The position numbers were made by a program, and so were the translations under genes. Below, piece by piece: positions 39,358-50,285 of a DNA stretch of 64,000 nt (its first letter is position 1; every line of letters begins with the position of its first letter). The DNA comes from Nymphaea colorata. Its lineage: Eukaryota; Streptophyta; Magnoliopsida; Nymphaeales; Nymphaeaceae. The stretch covers positions 25,095,315 through 25,159,314 of the forward strand of contig NC_045141.1 of NCBI RefSeq assembly GCF_008831285.2, in the 5' to 3' direction. Under the pieces are notes generated by a model. That model saw nothing but the letters and a program-made list of their open reading frames with translations, searched no databases and had not been told where the DNA came from.

Positions 39358-40652
39358 GAGGTTTACTACAAGGAAAATCTACCATTGGTCCTTCATGGGA
39401 TAAACTGCACATTTCCTGGTGGAAAAATTGGAATTATTGCCCGTACAGGTAGTAGTAAGTCCACTCTAGTACAGGCATTGTTTCCCTGATTGAACCAGCG
39501 AAAAATTATCATAGTCTTCATGATCTTCGATCTGATCTTAGTATCATTCCTCAAGATCAAACTTTATCTGAAGGGAAAATAGGAGGAAACCTTGATCCAC
39601 TTGAAGATCACTAAGACTACGAAGTGTGGCAGGTTAAATTTAACAAATACACATTGCTTTTGAAAAATTATGCTCAAACATTTTTTAGTTCCTGAGATGA
39701 TTCTTGTATTATCAATAGGCTTTAGATAGATGTCAGCTTGGAGACGTGATCTGCCAAAAAGAAGAGAAACTTGATTATCCAGGTATTGTCAATAGGCTTG
39801 TGCATATGCATGTGCATATGCTTATGCATATAAAGTTTCCCAGACTCGTTTAGTTTGACGTTATGCACGATATCAAGCTGATGTGGAAGAAGGTATACTG
39901 CTTGCTCTTTCTTTTACAATCACCTGCACCGCACGTTCTTGTGCCTATATCCATGTTACAGATCTTTTAGTTCATCAAATGCATTAATGTGGTGTTCATT
40001 TAAATAAAGTGAAAATTGATATTTGTGTATGATCCTACTATTATAGTAAAAGTATTCATGTGTCTGCATATGCTTAATCATTGAGAATGAGAAGTTTACT
40101 TGTCTCTTTTTGGGACTTGACTGATATATGTGGGAAAGTGCAGTTCTAGAGGACGGAGAAAATTGGAGTGTTCGTCAAAGACAGCTCGTGTCATTGGCAA
40201 AGGTTTGCTGAAGCAGGCCAGACTTGTAGTGCTTGATGAGGCAACAGCAGCATTTGTTGATATGGCCACAGATAATTTTATTCAGAAAATCATCCAGGCA
40301 GAATTCAATGATAGTCTGTTCTGACAATCGAAATTCGTATACCAATAGTGATGAATGTGATATGGTTTTGGTTCTATCTGATGCTAAGCATACATGTGGA
40401 TTAGAAAAAGAAAGTAAACACAGAACGCTATATGTATAAACTTGCCCAATTAGTTATACATGATATTTCTCCAACAAATTACTGGAGCTGCATTTTGGAT
40501 GTCAATTCACTTGATTGGAGACGGCTGCATTCTGATTCTCTTTCATGTCATTCATAATTAATAACCTTAAGTGCTGGTCTCAGGTAAAGTTGCAGAATTT
40601 GACAGTCCACAGTGGCTGTTGGAGGACAAGTCATCCACGTTTCTCAAAACTA
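39358..40652 (+). pseudogene. ABCC (MRP-type) transporter C-terminal remnant
   Basis: Four exon-like pieces, at about 39358-39632, 39719-39782, 40144-40390 and 40584-40652, spell the second nucleotide-binding domain and C-terminus of a plant ABCC transporter, with splice-like borders. Recognisable are [15 protein letters not shown], a Walker A region reading ARTGSSKST instead of the usual GRTGSGKST, DLRSDLSIIPQD, GGNLDPLEDH, CQLGDVI..KEEKLD, ENWSVRQRQL (signature Gly replaced by Arg), Walker B LVVLDEATA, and a last exon GKVAEFDSPQWLLEDKSS. Damage includes a frameshift near 39480, loss of about 14 residues after IEPA, a stop replacing a Ser codon near 39612, and loss of frame after FNDS near 40320. 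No membrane domains or NBD1 were found upstream. It cannot encode a working pump: a 3'-terminal gene fragment. Confidence 0.85.
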
Positions 40653-40795
40653 ATCTCTGGGTACTCAACTCGATCTGGTACTGGATGCTTAAGTTCATTG
40701 CTTATTTTACGAAACTAAGGCAAGGAGGCCAACACAGTCAAGATTCTCTGTGTAATTGGTCTCGATCTGGGTCAGGCTTGTACCTGGAACCAGGT

Positions 40796-41162
40796 AGACT
40801 CACCGCTAGCAAGCCCATTTGCCATTTCTCAGTAACACGTCCAACCCGCACCTGCGCAAATGTTCCCCTATGGTGAACTTAGACGGCATTAAAGAAGTTT
40901 TTTTCATCTGCATTCATGACCTTTACTGCAAAATCTCGAAAAGTGCATCGAGTGCTGTCTCATTTAAGTCCATTCTTCTTCAGTGAACTCATCACTAGCA
41001 AGCCCCATTTTCCCTTTCTTAACATGTCCAGTCTGCAACAATGTTCCCCTACGGTGCACTTACACTGCATTAAAGAAGTTTTTTTTTTTCATCTCCATTC
41101 ATCTACTGGAAAATCTCGAAAAGTTCGTTGAGCGCTATCTCATTTAAGTCCATTCTTCTTCA
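40796..41162. repeat. Two-copy tandem duplication, ~180-bp period
   Basis: Copy one (about 40796-40980) and copy two (about 40981-41162) share 'actagcaagccc' or 'gctagcaagccc', 'aatgttcccct', 'gcattaaagaagttttttt', 'aaaatctcgaaaagt' and 'catttaagtccattcttctt' in the same order. It lies between the ABCC relic and the 3' end of the subtilase gene. No coding frame spans it. Confidence 0.8.
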
Positions 41163-41390
41163 GCAAAAGAAGTTACATTGTAATAGACGTTTCATTTCTC
41201 ATGTCACAGTCAGATGAAAAGCCACCATAAACAGCTAAAAAAAGCTTTCACTCTTAACACCCAAATCATATATTCCCTTGTTACACTTCCCCACCAAGTA
41301 AGACATAAATTAAAGTGCTGCAGAAGCTGAAGATGTTGAAATCTAACTATCCTTATGAAAGTAATATAGGAGGTGAGTAGCTGCAAGTCC

Positions 41391-43751
41391 CTATCCCACC
41401 CAAGTTACAGAAATAGGGCTTCTGACCTTATAAGAACCACGGCGATGATGTACCCAAGTCAAGGAACCCTCTTCGTGGAACTTCTCTCCCTTGCGAAGCT
41501 TCTTTGGTCTTGAAACCAACAGCACCTTATAACTCAAGCTTTGATCTAAATACCCAAAAGTGAGAGTCTGCGGCCTCACTGTAATCTCCACTCCTTGTGG
41601 TGCAGTCACCTCTACACTGTACGTAGAGTTTGGGAGACCTACATTCCTCAGCCTTCTATACAAGACCACCACCCTTGAATTCTTGAACATCACAGACATG
41701 GAGGGGTAATTGAGGCCCCTACCCCGGTTGGCCTTAAGCACTTCTCTGCAGCTTACATTTCTATGAGTAATGGTGTAAATTTCCGTCCTTTCATAACCCA
41801 GGCTGCACAAGTGGGGAATGTATTCGATGGGTTCCATGTCATAAACCAGCCCCGGATCGATTGCTCGCAGTGGGTTCACGTTCCCTGCACCAGTTGCAAA
41901 AAGTCCTCCAGCAATGGGCTTGCCGTGTTGATTCAGTACATTGGCTGTGGTCATTATTGCTGACTTGATTGCAGCAGGACTCCACGAGCGGTGAACGGAT
42001 TTTATCAGCGCAGCAATGCCACTTATGTGTGGGCAGGCCATTGATGTCCCGGACAAGACCGTGAAGTTCACTCTCCTGTTGTCCTCCGGCAGGCCGCTTG
42101 GGCCGAGATTCTCCGGCCAGGCCGCCACAATGTTTGCTCCTGGGGCGAGAATGTCCGGTTTCAGGACCGATGGGTTTGTTAGGCTTGGCCCTCTTGAAGA
42201 GAAGGTAGCAACAGAAGGAGAATTGGAGCTCCCATACTTGGTTCCTCCAAACAGGATCCTTGCTGTTGGTCTCCTTGATGACTTGATGTAGCTCTTGAGC
42301 ACAAGGGACTCCTTGTAGCCAATCAAAGTCGCCGGCAAGACATGGACGTCGACAGAATCTTCTTCACCATTTACTGCAGCATTTGCAAGGACCATGCCGG
42401 CCCCGCCTGCCTCCCTTACAACCTCACCTTTCATGGCTCTCCCGGTGACCCCACGGTCGCAGACTACCATCTTCCCACCAACTAGTTCTCTAGCGAGTGT
42501 GGTATTGAAGCACATCTCCGATCCTTCCTTCCCGCCAGCTTGGTACACCAATTCAAATTCTCTCCCGCCAAATGTTCCTCTGTGCTTCCAGTTCCCGTTA
42601 TTGTAACGGTCGAATTGCCTCCCAGGGTATAAAGACTCACCATACAAGTAATGTCCATTACCCAACCTCAGAATGGCCGGGAACCTCCGGTCTGTGGAGC
42701 TGGCACCTACCGTCATAATCCATGGCGCCTCGTTGGCCACGCTTGCTGGCGCCGGGCCATTGTTTCCGGCGGCACAGCTGACGAAGATCCCTCTCTCAAT
42801 CGCCCGAAATGCACCGATCGCAATACTGTCATCGTAAAGCGGCACCGGATAACCGCCCAATGACATGGACAGGACGTCGACACCATCTCTAATGGCATCA
42901 TCAATGCCGGCTAAGATGTCTGAGCTGTAGCAGCCGCTGAACCAGCAGACCTTATATATTGCTACATGCGCCCCTGGTGCCATTCCCCTAGCATCACCAG
43001 CCGCATTGCCGAGCACATTCGCTCCAGCCACTACGGCCCCCGCCGCAGTCGAGGCAGTGTGCGTTCCATGGCCACGGGCATCCCTTGCGGAGATATATTC
43101 ATGGCCGGAATCTACGGAGACTCCCTCCGACGGCGACAGATGGTGGCTGCGGCTGTAAAACCGGGCACCGATGAGCTTCCTGTTGCAGTTTTGCGGTCCG
43201 AACTTCTCTCCTGCTTGGCACACGCCCTTCCACCTCTTAGGCACAAGCGGCATTCCCCTGTCGTCGAAGCTCGGGCTCTCCGGCCAAACACCAGTGTCTA
43301 GGACACCGATTATGCTTCCTTGGCCCAACTTCAGTTCCGGCTGAGCCCCAACGGAACCAGAAAGATGGTCCAGCCCCAGGAATTTATACGAATAAGTTGT
43401 CTGCAACTCAATGAAACGATCGGGATGGATGGTGATCACACCCTTAGCAGTTCGGAGAACTGACGCTTCCTGCTCAGTAAGCCGTGCTGCGAAGCCATCG
43501 ATGGCAGTATGGTAAGAATAAAGAAGGCGAGAGCTCGAATCGTTGCTGGAGGTAGCCGATTCCAGATAGGACTGGTGCCATTGATACTTGGTCTGGAACC
43601 CAGAATCCTCCATAGAAGAAGGGTGAAGGTGAACAATGTAAGTTTGGAAGTTGGCATCAGGGGAAGCGGCCGTCTGACCAATTTGGAACAAAAAGAAGAA
43701 GATGAACAGGTATTGGGGAACTGAAGCTTGGGTACCCATTGAAGGAAACAT
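41391..43751 (-). CDS. Subtilisin-like serine protease, SDD1/SBT1.2-like
   Basis: One uninterrupted frame of 786 codons, no introns, TAG stop at 41391. Residues 1-30 form a signal peptide (hydrophobic FIFFFLFQI, then TAAS). An I9 propeptide covers about 36-115. The S8 domain carries Asp152 (LDTG), His228 (GHGT), oxyanion Asn330 (AAGNNG) and Ser570 (SGTSMACPH), all intact. A PA domain is inserted around 390-480 (GKMVVCDRG, LPATLIGY), and a fibronectin-III-like domain ends the protein (about 680-783). The enzyme should be secreted to the cell wall. Blocks such as YISARD, YKVCWF.GCYSSDIL and GVWPESPSFDD are, from memory, closest to Arabidopsis SDD1 (SBT1.2, 775 residues), which limits stomatal density. 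Orthology rather than membership of the SBT1 group is inferred. A second in-frame ATG at 43739 would also leave a signal peptide. Confidence 0.93.
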   Translation of the reverse strand: MFPSMGTQASVPQYLFIFFFLFQIGQTAASPDANFQTYIVHLHPSSMEDSGFQTKYQWHQSYLESATSSNDSSSRLLYSYHTAIDGFAARLTEQEASVLRTAKGVITIHPDRFIELQTTYSYKFLGLDHLSGSVGAQPELKLGQGSIIGVLDTGVWPESPSFDDRGMPLVPKRWKGVCQAGEKFGPQNCNRKLIGARFYSRSHHLSPSEGVSVDSGHEYISARDARGHGTHTASTAAGAVVAGANVLGNAAGDARGMAPGAHVAIYKVCWFSGCYSSDILAGIDDAIRDGVDVLSMSLGGYPVPLYDDSIAIGAFRAIERGIFVSCAAGNNGPAPASVANEAPWIMTVGASSTDRRFPAILRLGNGHYLYGESLYPGRQFDRYNNGNWKHRGTFGGREFELVYQAGGKEGSEMCFNTTLARELVGGKMVVCDRGVTGRAMKGEVVREAGGAGMVLANAAVNGEEDSVDVHVLPATLIGYKESLVLKSYIKSSRRPTARILFGGTKYGSSNSPSVATFSSRGPSLTNPSVLKPDILAPGANIVAAWPENLGPSGLPEDNRRVNFTVLSGTSMACPHISGIAALIKSVHRSWSPAAIKSAIMTTANVLNQHGKPIAGGLFATGAGNVNPLRAIDPGLVYDMEPIEYIPHLCSLGYERTEIYTITHRNVSCREVLKANRGRGLNYPSMSVMFKNSRVVVLYRRLRNVGLPNSTYSVEVTAPQGVEITVRPQTLTFGYLDQSLSYKVLLVSRPKKLRKGEKFHEEGSLTWVHHRRGSYKVRSPISVTWVG

Positions 43752-44004
43752 CGTTCCCGACCGGCAGTGAAGATGGTGGCTTCCATTTGGGGATTAGTGG
43801 TGGTATTTGAAGGAGAGGATTTGGGAGAGAATTCGAATGTTGGCTACGCAAGAAACCAAACCAACAACAGGAAAATTTACAAGGCAGAGGAGAAACTCGT
43901 GAATTGGAAGCTCTTGGATATCACGAGCATCAGTTAGTGAGGGAGCTTCTTCTCTTGATTGGCGTATGAGGAGCGCAGTTCTTCTCTCTTTTCCTTTCCT
44001 TTAA

Positions 44005-44011
44005 TTATATA
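44005..44011 (-). promoter_or_regulatory. TATA box for the subtilase gene
   Basis: TATATAA on the minus strand, about 255 bp upstream of the ATG, within 'gcttatataattaaagg'. With a usual 30-bp spacing, transcription would start near 43975, giving a leader of about 220 nt. Confidence 0.5.
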
Positions 44012-44012
44012 A

Positions 44013-45674
44013 GCACTCAGTTTGGGAGAGAGGAAGAAGGCGAAGAGAAGGCGGCAGCAGCAGCAGCAGCAGGCCAGCAGCATCCTTCACGAGATCCGTC
44101 GCTCGGAGTTATTGCATAATCTCTGCATTTATGGGTACACGCTCTCACCACATTCCATCAAAGGATCTCTTCGAAAGGGGTTTTCACAGAACGAGTTAAG
44201 CCTTCCGTTTGACCGTTATATGCTTGTGCCCCTCGAGGCAGCCATGAATGCCCATCTCCATTGATGATGCTGGATCCATTCATTGAGGTCTCCTCCGCTG
44301 GTACTGCTGCTCATCATAAATAATGCGGCAACTCTAAGCTTCAAACTTTGTGTACGGGCAGCAATATGTAGATCGTAGATGGAAAAAAAAAAAAAGACCT
44401 GAGTGGGCAACTGCCCACACAAGCCCACGCCTGTCTCTACCCTGGATGTGAAGGGAATTATACTACTGGAACCAAGTAGTTTGAGTAGTATAACTCCTCA
44501 ACGGGTTTTAACATTGTGAGCTCATTCTAGATTCAATTATAATTTGGGATTAGAACACGCATTTGAGTGTACCCCAATTGAAACTGCACCGGATCAGCCA
44601 GTGTTCACTTTCGCTGACTGGAGATCTTAGGATATTAGCAAATCATGACAACCAAATACGGTAGCAAAACTTATGTAATCTTGAACGGGGTGTTCCGATG
44701 ACACTCCAAAACCAGTTTTTTAGCGGCCTCTGGCTTTTGGATTGTTTGATTGTTATCAAAACCAATAAAACATGGTTTTGTAAAAAAGAGAGTTAAAATT
44801 TTGTGTGCCACTGCCACCCCCTCCCCTTCTTAGGTTATTTGAAAACCGTGTTTTGAGTGTCTCGCTCAAACAAAAAGAAATTGTAAAACTCATTAGAAAA
44901 CTTAGATTTCATAAGACAAAATTTTATAAAACTGGGTTAAATGAGGGTGTCAGCCAGAACGCCCCTTATTTTTTTTATAATTCCACCTATTTAAATATGC
45001 TTATCATATAATGTTCGTTAAGAATTGATCCTATCAGATATAAAAGCACTTAAAAAATATATATATCAGCCACGTGCACTAATGGGCTGTATCAACCATC
45101 AAAAGTTAAAGTGAAAATTAAAGATTGACTCTAAAATTATTTTATTCATATATCCATTCATAGCGGCGGTGCCGGCCGATACGTGACACAACTCCCATAT
45201 CGGCTGAAATTTAGAAGAGCCATCTTAGGCCCCTTCTTGTGCCACTAATTTTCTAAGCGATTCCATGCACAACCGTCAACCTGCACCAACATTAACCTTA
45301 GCAGTAAATTGAACCGGCTCATTTCTTATGAAAATAAATTTTTTATGGTAAAATATTTTCGAAATTTTTGGGCTGTTGATTTTAAATCTTTACAATAAGC
45401 TGTGTAAGTACGAAGATTAATGAGCAAATCAAATTTCCTTTCTTACAAAATCAATCATGTAGTTCTACCGTTACTTTCGGAAAAAAAGAAATAAGTTGCC
45501 ATACTTAGTAGTCATAATCTAGTTGCTACACATCAGTGTGCGCATGTCGATGTCTATGCACAAGTTTGTATTTTGATATGGTTACTAGCATCAAACGAAT
45601 TAATCAGAAATGTATTCTCAGCTTATTCAAAGGTTACCACAGTACACTACACAAATTTTACTTCTCATCACCAC
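44013..45674. other. Intergenic DNA upstream of the subtilase gene
   Basis: A CAG-repeat run lies near 44052-44072. Near 44403 is 'gtgggcaactgcccac', a near-palindrome followed by aagcccacgcctgtctct, a copy of the dispersed motif family. AT-rich sequence at 44690-44830 contains ccaaaaccag and catggttttg segments resembling a degraded MITE. No gene recognised. Confidence 0.35.
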
Positions 45675-45781
45675 CGGGCCAAGAGGAGTGACCGGTCGGG
45701 CCAGGGTGAGCTCAGAAAAAAAAATTATTGAAAAAATCAAATTTTTTTAGTTTGGCCTGACCGGTCGCTCCTCTTGGCCCG
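45675..45781. repeat. Inverted repeat with 28-bp arms
   Basis: Arms 45675-45702 and 45754-45781 are reverse complements except for two positions, separated by a 51-bp A/T-rich loop. The arm core is gggccaagaggag..accggtc. The GC-rich arms sit in AT-rich DNA and could fold into a strong hairpin in RNA or form a cruciform. A related 'tcttggccc' follows near 45811, so the block is probably part of a dispersed repeat whose right end reads ctggctccgcccct near 45830. Confidence 0.85.
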
Positions 45782-46899
45782 ACCTTGACTCAGCCCTCAA
45801 ATCGTCTTGGCCCAACCCTAGAAAAAATCCTGGCTCCGCCCCTACTCTCCCATTCGATCGACATACTTTGAGGGACACTCAAACTTGGATCTACATTAGA
45901 CAATCAAGTTTGAACTCTTGTCTATAATTGGAGTTGGATAACCAATACATTAATTCTGTCAGAACAACATTCAGTGTTAGAACTTGAGTTGAAATCGGAT
46001 AATGACTAACATCCAATATGCACGAAAAGAAAAGGGGGAGAGTTGGGACATTTTAAAGTTTTTTTTTTTTTTTAAATTCACTTTATTTTTAAAGATTTTA
46101 AAATGGTTGATCAAAACCCTATCACGGGCCAAATGGCAAAATGGCAGGGATGGATCTTGATCTAGGGTACGTCTTCTTATCAACTTACCAAATTCACTTG
46201 TGGTGGTAGCAAGTACCATTTTTTATACTGACCATGGTATCTTCCATAAGATTTAGAAAACAAGTTGACGTATATAGCCTGAAAGTTGGTCTCCAAAAAA
46301 GTTTTTCGGGTCATGGACCTTTTTTAATATCCATCAAATATATAGACTATTTTGCAATATCCTGAAAATTTACGAGTCCCCGTTGAAAAATTGTCTTCTA
46401 TATTATCTACTGCGCGTATAGACGATAGACCATCCCCCTCCCTCCCTCCCCTTCTCTCTGTATTTCGAGCTAGATGTTGACTATGAACTAGAAAGAATGG
46501 TTCTTCAGGAGGTGAAACGCCATTTTTCTGCTGGTTTCAGGTTAGCTGTTTTTCATAAAAAACATGTCAGATTCAAATCAAAGTGGTTATCCTCCGGGCT
46601 TCTTTCCGTTTCGAGCTTCATCGACGTTCCCACTTTGATTGTCGATCTATGCGTGTGGGCATTCCCTGTGCTGGATCACCAAGTTGATTCAAGCGTTCAA
46701 AAATAGTCGCGGAAAGAAACTAGGTGCCCTTTGTAGGCAAGTCTGGTTATTGGCTTAACTTCCTTCTTAGTTTTGTTCTTCTGTTTGATGGGGTCTCTGT
46801 GGTTGCATTAATGGAAACGTTTTCTAGTTTTACTCCTGGTGAAGTTAGTCGGAAGATTTCATTGCTCACTTTGAAGGATCAATGTAGATGAATGTCATC

Positions 46900-46943
46900 A
46901 TGCTTCTCTGTGGTGCAAACTATGCTTCTCTGTGGTGCAAACT
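46900..46943. repeat. Perfect 22-bp tandem duplication
   Basis: Two identical 22-bp copies, 46900-46921 and 46922-46943, containing 'tgcttctctgtggtgcaaac'. Confidence 0.9.
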
Positions 46944-47505
46944 GCATTGCCTCAACTGCATCTTCCTGTTTGATTCTCGTGATGGGAACTCTCTGTTCAA
47001 CCAAGCACAGCAAGAGGGAGGAGGGGGGAGGGGGAGAGAGAGAGAGAGAGAGAGGCCAGCAGTGGTGAGATGTCTCCTGGCGAGCAAGATGCTATTGGAA
47101 ATTTGACATTCATAAGAAGCAAATGGCCAAGAAGCAGCTGACTGGATTAGATTCCTCTTATAGAATACAGCCATGTACCTCAGGATTACTGGTGGGTCAT
47201 GGCAAGTCTGGAAGAGATTTTCTCACTGATAAACTGCAAAAGCAATGATCAGAAGCATCACTTCTATGCTTTATACATGTACCGTTTTTTATTTTTGAAC
47301 AACTTGGCTTTGCCAACTAAAAGTTTCTCTCTGTAACACTCTTCTAGTGGTTGCTGTAATACATAATAATATGTTTCCATCTTTACCACCTACACAAGTT
47401 ACATAGAAATGCCTGCCTATCATGCATGTTTCGTCTTCAAACTGCGCATGCACCTCTCGCTCCATTTCATGGATCAAAACTGGAAAAAAAAAAAAAAGTA
47501 ACCAA

Positions 47506-47603
47506 AAAAAACTTTAGTTTCACATTGATATTTCAAGGCAATTTTCCCACACAGACCTAAAAAACTTTAGTTTCACATTGATATTTCAAGGCAATTTTCT
47601 CAT
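47506..47603. repeat. Two-copy direct repeat, period 53 bp
   Basis: A block of about 40 bp starting 'aactttagtttcacattg' occurs from 47506 and again 53 bp later, essentially identical through 'aaggcaattttc'. It was presumably generated by a recent local duplication. Confidence 0.85.
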
Positions 47604-48644
47604 TAATTTACATATTTGTGCTCCTAAAAAATTTAAATTTTTTTAACATTTAATGCCCTTAACCCGGGTCCCGCCCTTGCATCAAAGACCAGAGCTTTGT
47701 TGAAAAATCATAGTTATTATATCTTGTGCTGAGATTCAGATCTATAAAGTCGAAATCTTGATTAAGATTCACAGGCTGAGATGCCAAGTAATATCAAACA
47801 AAGAAGAAAAACATTGTAGGTTTATAAATCATCTATTTTTAGATGAGGAATACTTTAGATCATGCATATATATCCCAGCGTTGGCGTGCATGACTCAACT
47901 CAAGCCATTGGGTCTTTCTCTCCGCGAAGGTTCAATCAAGAAAGTGCCATCGTTATGGCTAGGAACATAAAATTAAAGGCCACGCAGTAACGATGAGAAG
48001 GGCCCTCTCATCATTAATTCCTGCATGATATGAAATCAAATTAATTTCATTGAACTGTTGTCTTTAAAACTGGTTTCGAAACGAAATGTTCTAAATCTTA
48101 TCTAATATTATAAGCGAGAACCTACTAGTTGCATTATATATATATATATATATACTTACTTACTTTATTGGGTTGGGTACTAGCCATTTCACTCATTTCA
48201 AAGTATATCAAACCATAAAAACGGATGCAAAATGTCCAAAATTATGCCTAAAAGAATGTTAAAATATGTTTCATGGACCAGAATTTCTAAATATTTTCAG
48301 ATCAGCAGACTACGATGCAAAGTATTGAACATTAATTGATCAATGGGGACTGGCAAGCTGGCTCCTGTCAGTTGGTTAATTTCCTATGAAACGTACTCAG
48401 CTTATTGAAGGTGAAGTTGTCTAACTAAAGTGGAAGATCTTATCACCAAGGCAGCCCTCAGCTTTCCCATGATTGCAAAAATGAGCCTCGTATTTTTTTT
48501 TTTCAATTTGTTGACATACGGAACCTCATCTTTGGATCTTAACCCGGTTAAAAAACTCCCCCAAATTGATTAGAAATCATACAGCTAACACTCTTTACTC
48601 GTGAAATACTTGAAAATTCGTCTTGCGAAACTGAAAAGCCTCAC

Positions 48645-49157
48645 CTGGTGTGGTTTTATCGAGTGTCTCAAGATCTTTATGCGCTTACTTGGTCTATGCC
48701 TTTCATCGAAGTCACAAACTTATCAACAATTCGGGACCTGATCCATGGACCAACTAGAATGAGAAACAAAAAGAAATGGCGCACCATTTGGAGAATTTGG
48801 CTGTTTACGTTTTGGTGGGTCATTTGGAACTGTAGAAATGATATTATTTATAGAAATGAGGTGGTCTCAATTAAACGCATGGCTTCCTTCATTTTGTATG
48901 ACATTTGGTTAATTTTCCGTAATCTATGGGAAAATACTGGTACCTTCAACCTCATACAAGAATTTCTTGTAGATGTAATTTTTTTTCAAGTTCAACTTTT
49001 TGTTGGACGTATGTTAAATGTTATTTTCCTTTCTCTCTCTTTAGCCTTTTGTCAAGAAGAGTGTGATACTTCATATGGGCAATTCCAAGAATTTTGTCTT
49101 TCTATAGAATTAAAAACAAAACTAAAACTTATCTTGAACGATTTTTTTTTTAACTAA
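48645..49157 (+). mobile_element. LINE retrotransposon 3' remnant (zf-RVT region)
   Basis: An open frame of about 170 codons contains WRTIWRIWLFTFWWVIWNCRNDIIYRN at about residues 45-71. This Trp-rich pattern ending in W..RNDIIYRN is typical of the zinc-binding (zf-RVT) tail at the C-terminus of plant LINE ORF2 proteins. The following residues (FILYDIWLIF) also fit. The endonuclease and reverse transcriptase parts are absent upstream, and no A-tail follows. A 5'-truncated, 3'-damaged insertion is the best reading. Confidence 0.65.
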
Positions 49158-50243
49158 AAATTTCTATACGGATGATGTTCTCCTCTAGCTAACCAACATC
49201 TGGTTTCTTGGTCGGGAGGATGATAATCATCACCACCTTTGAATAGGAGAAAAGAAAATTCTTAAAAAACGAAGCAGGTTACGTGTACATTAATAGACCA
49301 CAAGAAATAATATAAAAAAGTATTTGATCGTACCACTCAAACATGGTATGATCCCCAGTTGTATTATTTCGATCTACAAAGAGCACCATCAAGTTAAAGG
49401 CCTATACATTTAATTTATTATAGGCACTGAAGATTCCCTTAGCAAAATAGAGTTTATTGATGGCCTACATTTCGGTCCCAATTGCGTTGTAGTGGTCCAT
49501 GTTTGAAAAAAACGAGAGACCTAAAAAAACTTTCACTTTGTCAAACAACCAAAAAAAAAAAAAAAAAAGGACGTGTATCGAAAAGATGGCCATTGTACTG
49601 GGCTTTGACAGAGAACTACGTTTGAGATGGAGAAATTTCTTTTTGGAGCTCTTTCTTTCTGATATACTAAAAAAGAGCCTCATGTTCTCCACAAACACCT
49701 CAAGGGTCGTGACAATTTTTCCTTTTTCCAAACTGTCAAGCTGCCATACTCAGAAATGCGTTGCCCCCGTTTAAATCAACATGAACTTAACCACTAGTCA
49801 CCTATCAAATCCGAGGTGATCTGAGATCCATACAAGCAGTGGAGTCCAATGTACTAAATGGATTTCATATCAATGCATGGCTGAACAAACAAAAGAAAAA
49901 AAAAAACTGTGGATCGGTGGTGGGATCTTTGATTTGATCCAACAAGGTAAAGAGAAGTTGGATAATGGGCCTAAAGATTCATGTAAATCGTAGATCACTT
50001 GGATCATACATCCGAGACTATCAAATGCAAATGCAACCTAACCGTAACATATTTTTGACTGTAAATTTGATTAATACATTCAATTTAAAGGTTAGCAGTA
50101 GCCTTTTACGCAAGCCATTGCTCAAGCTACGTAACATGCGTATGGCAGATTGGTCCCTAGAAAACATCATGGTATGTTTTGGATTGAGTTTGCCTCAGAC
50201 CTGATCCAAATATATTAAGCCATTTTTCTTTAATAAAACACAT

Positions 50244-50285
<42 letters not shown>

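Larger units (their letters stand above)
45782..48644. other. Intergenic DNA with several small repeats
   Basis: No gene recognised. It contains a GA-microsatellite near 47034-47054, a (TA)n run near 48136-48154, and the small tandem duplications listed separately. The reading frames here are short and match nothing I know. Confidence 0.4.

Noticed and set aside
41763-43301. Several plus-strand frames of 66-111 codons opposite the subtilase
   Set aside because: All are antisense shadows of the 786-codon subtilase frame and have no independent support.
48645-49157. Stand-alone plant gene of 169 codons
   Set aside because: The Trp-rich core fits the C-terminal zf-RVT tail of LINE elements, so a retrotransposon remnant explains it better.
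49465-49731. Minus-strand 88-codon frame as a protein kinase fragment
   Set aside because: A few residues around TLEVFVENMRLFF looked gene-like, but no kinase motif (glycine loop, HRD, DFG) is present on either strand nearby.
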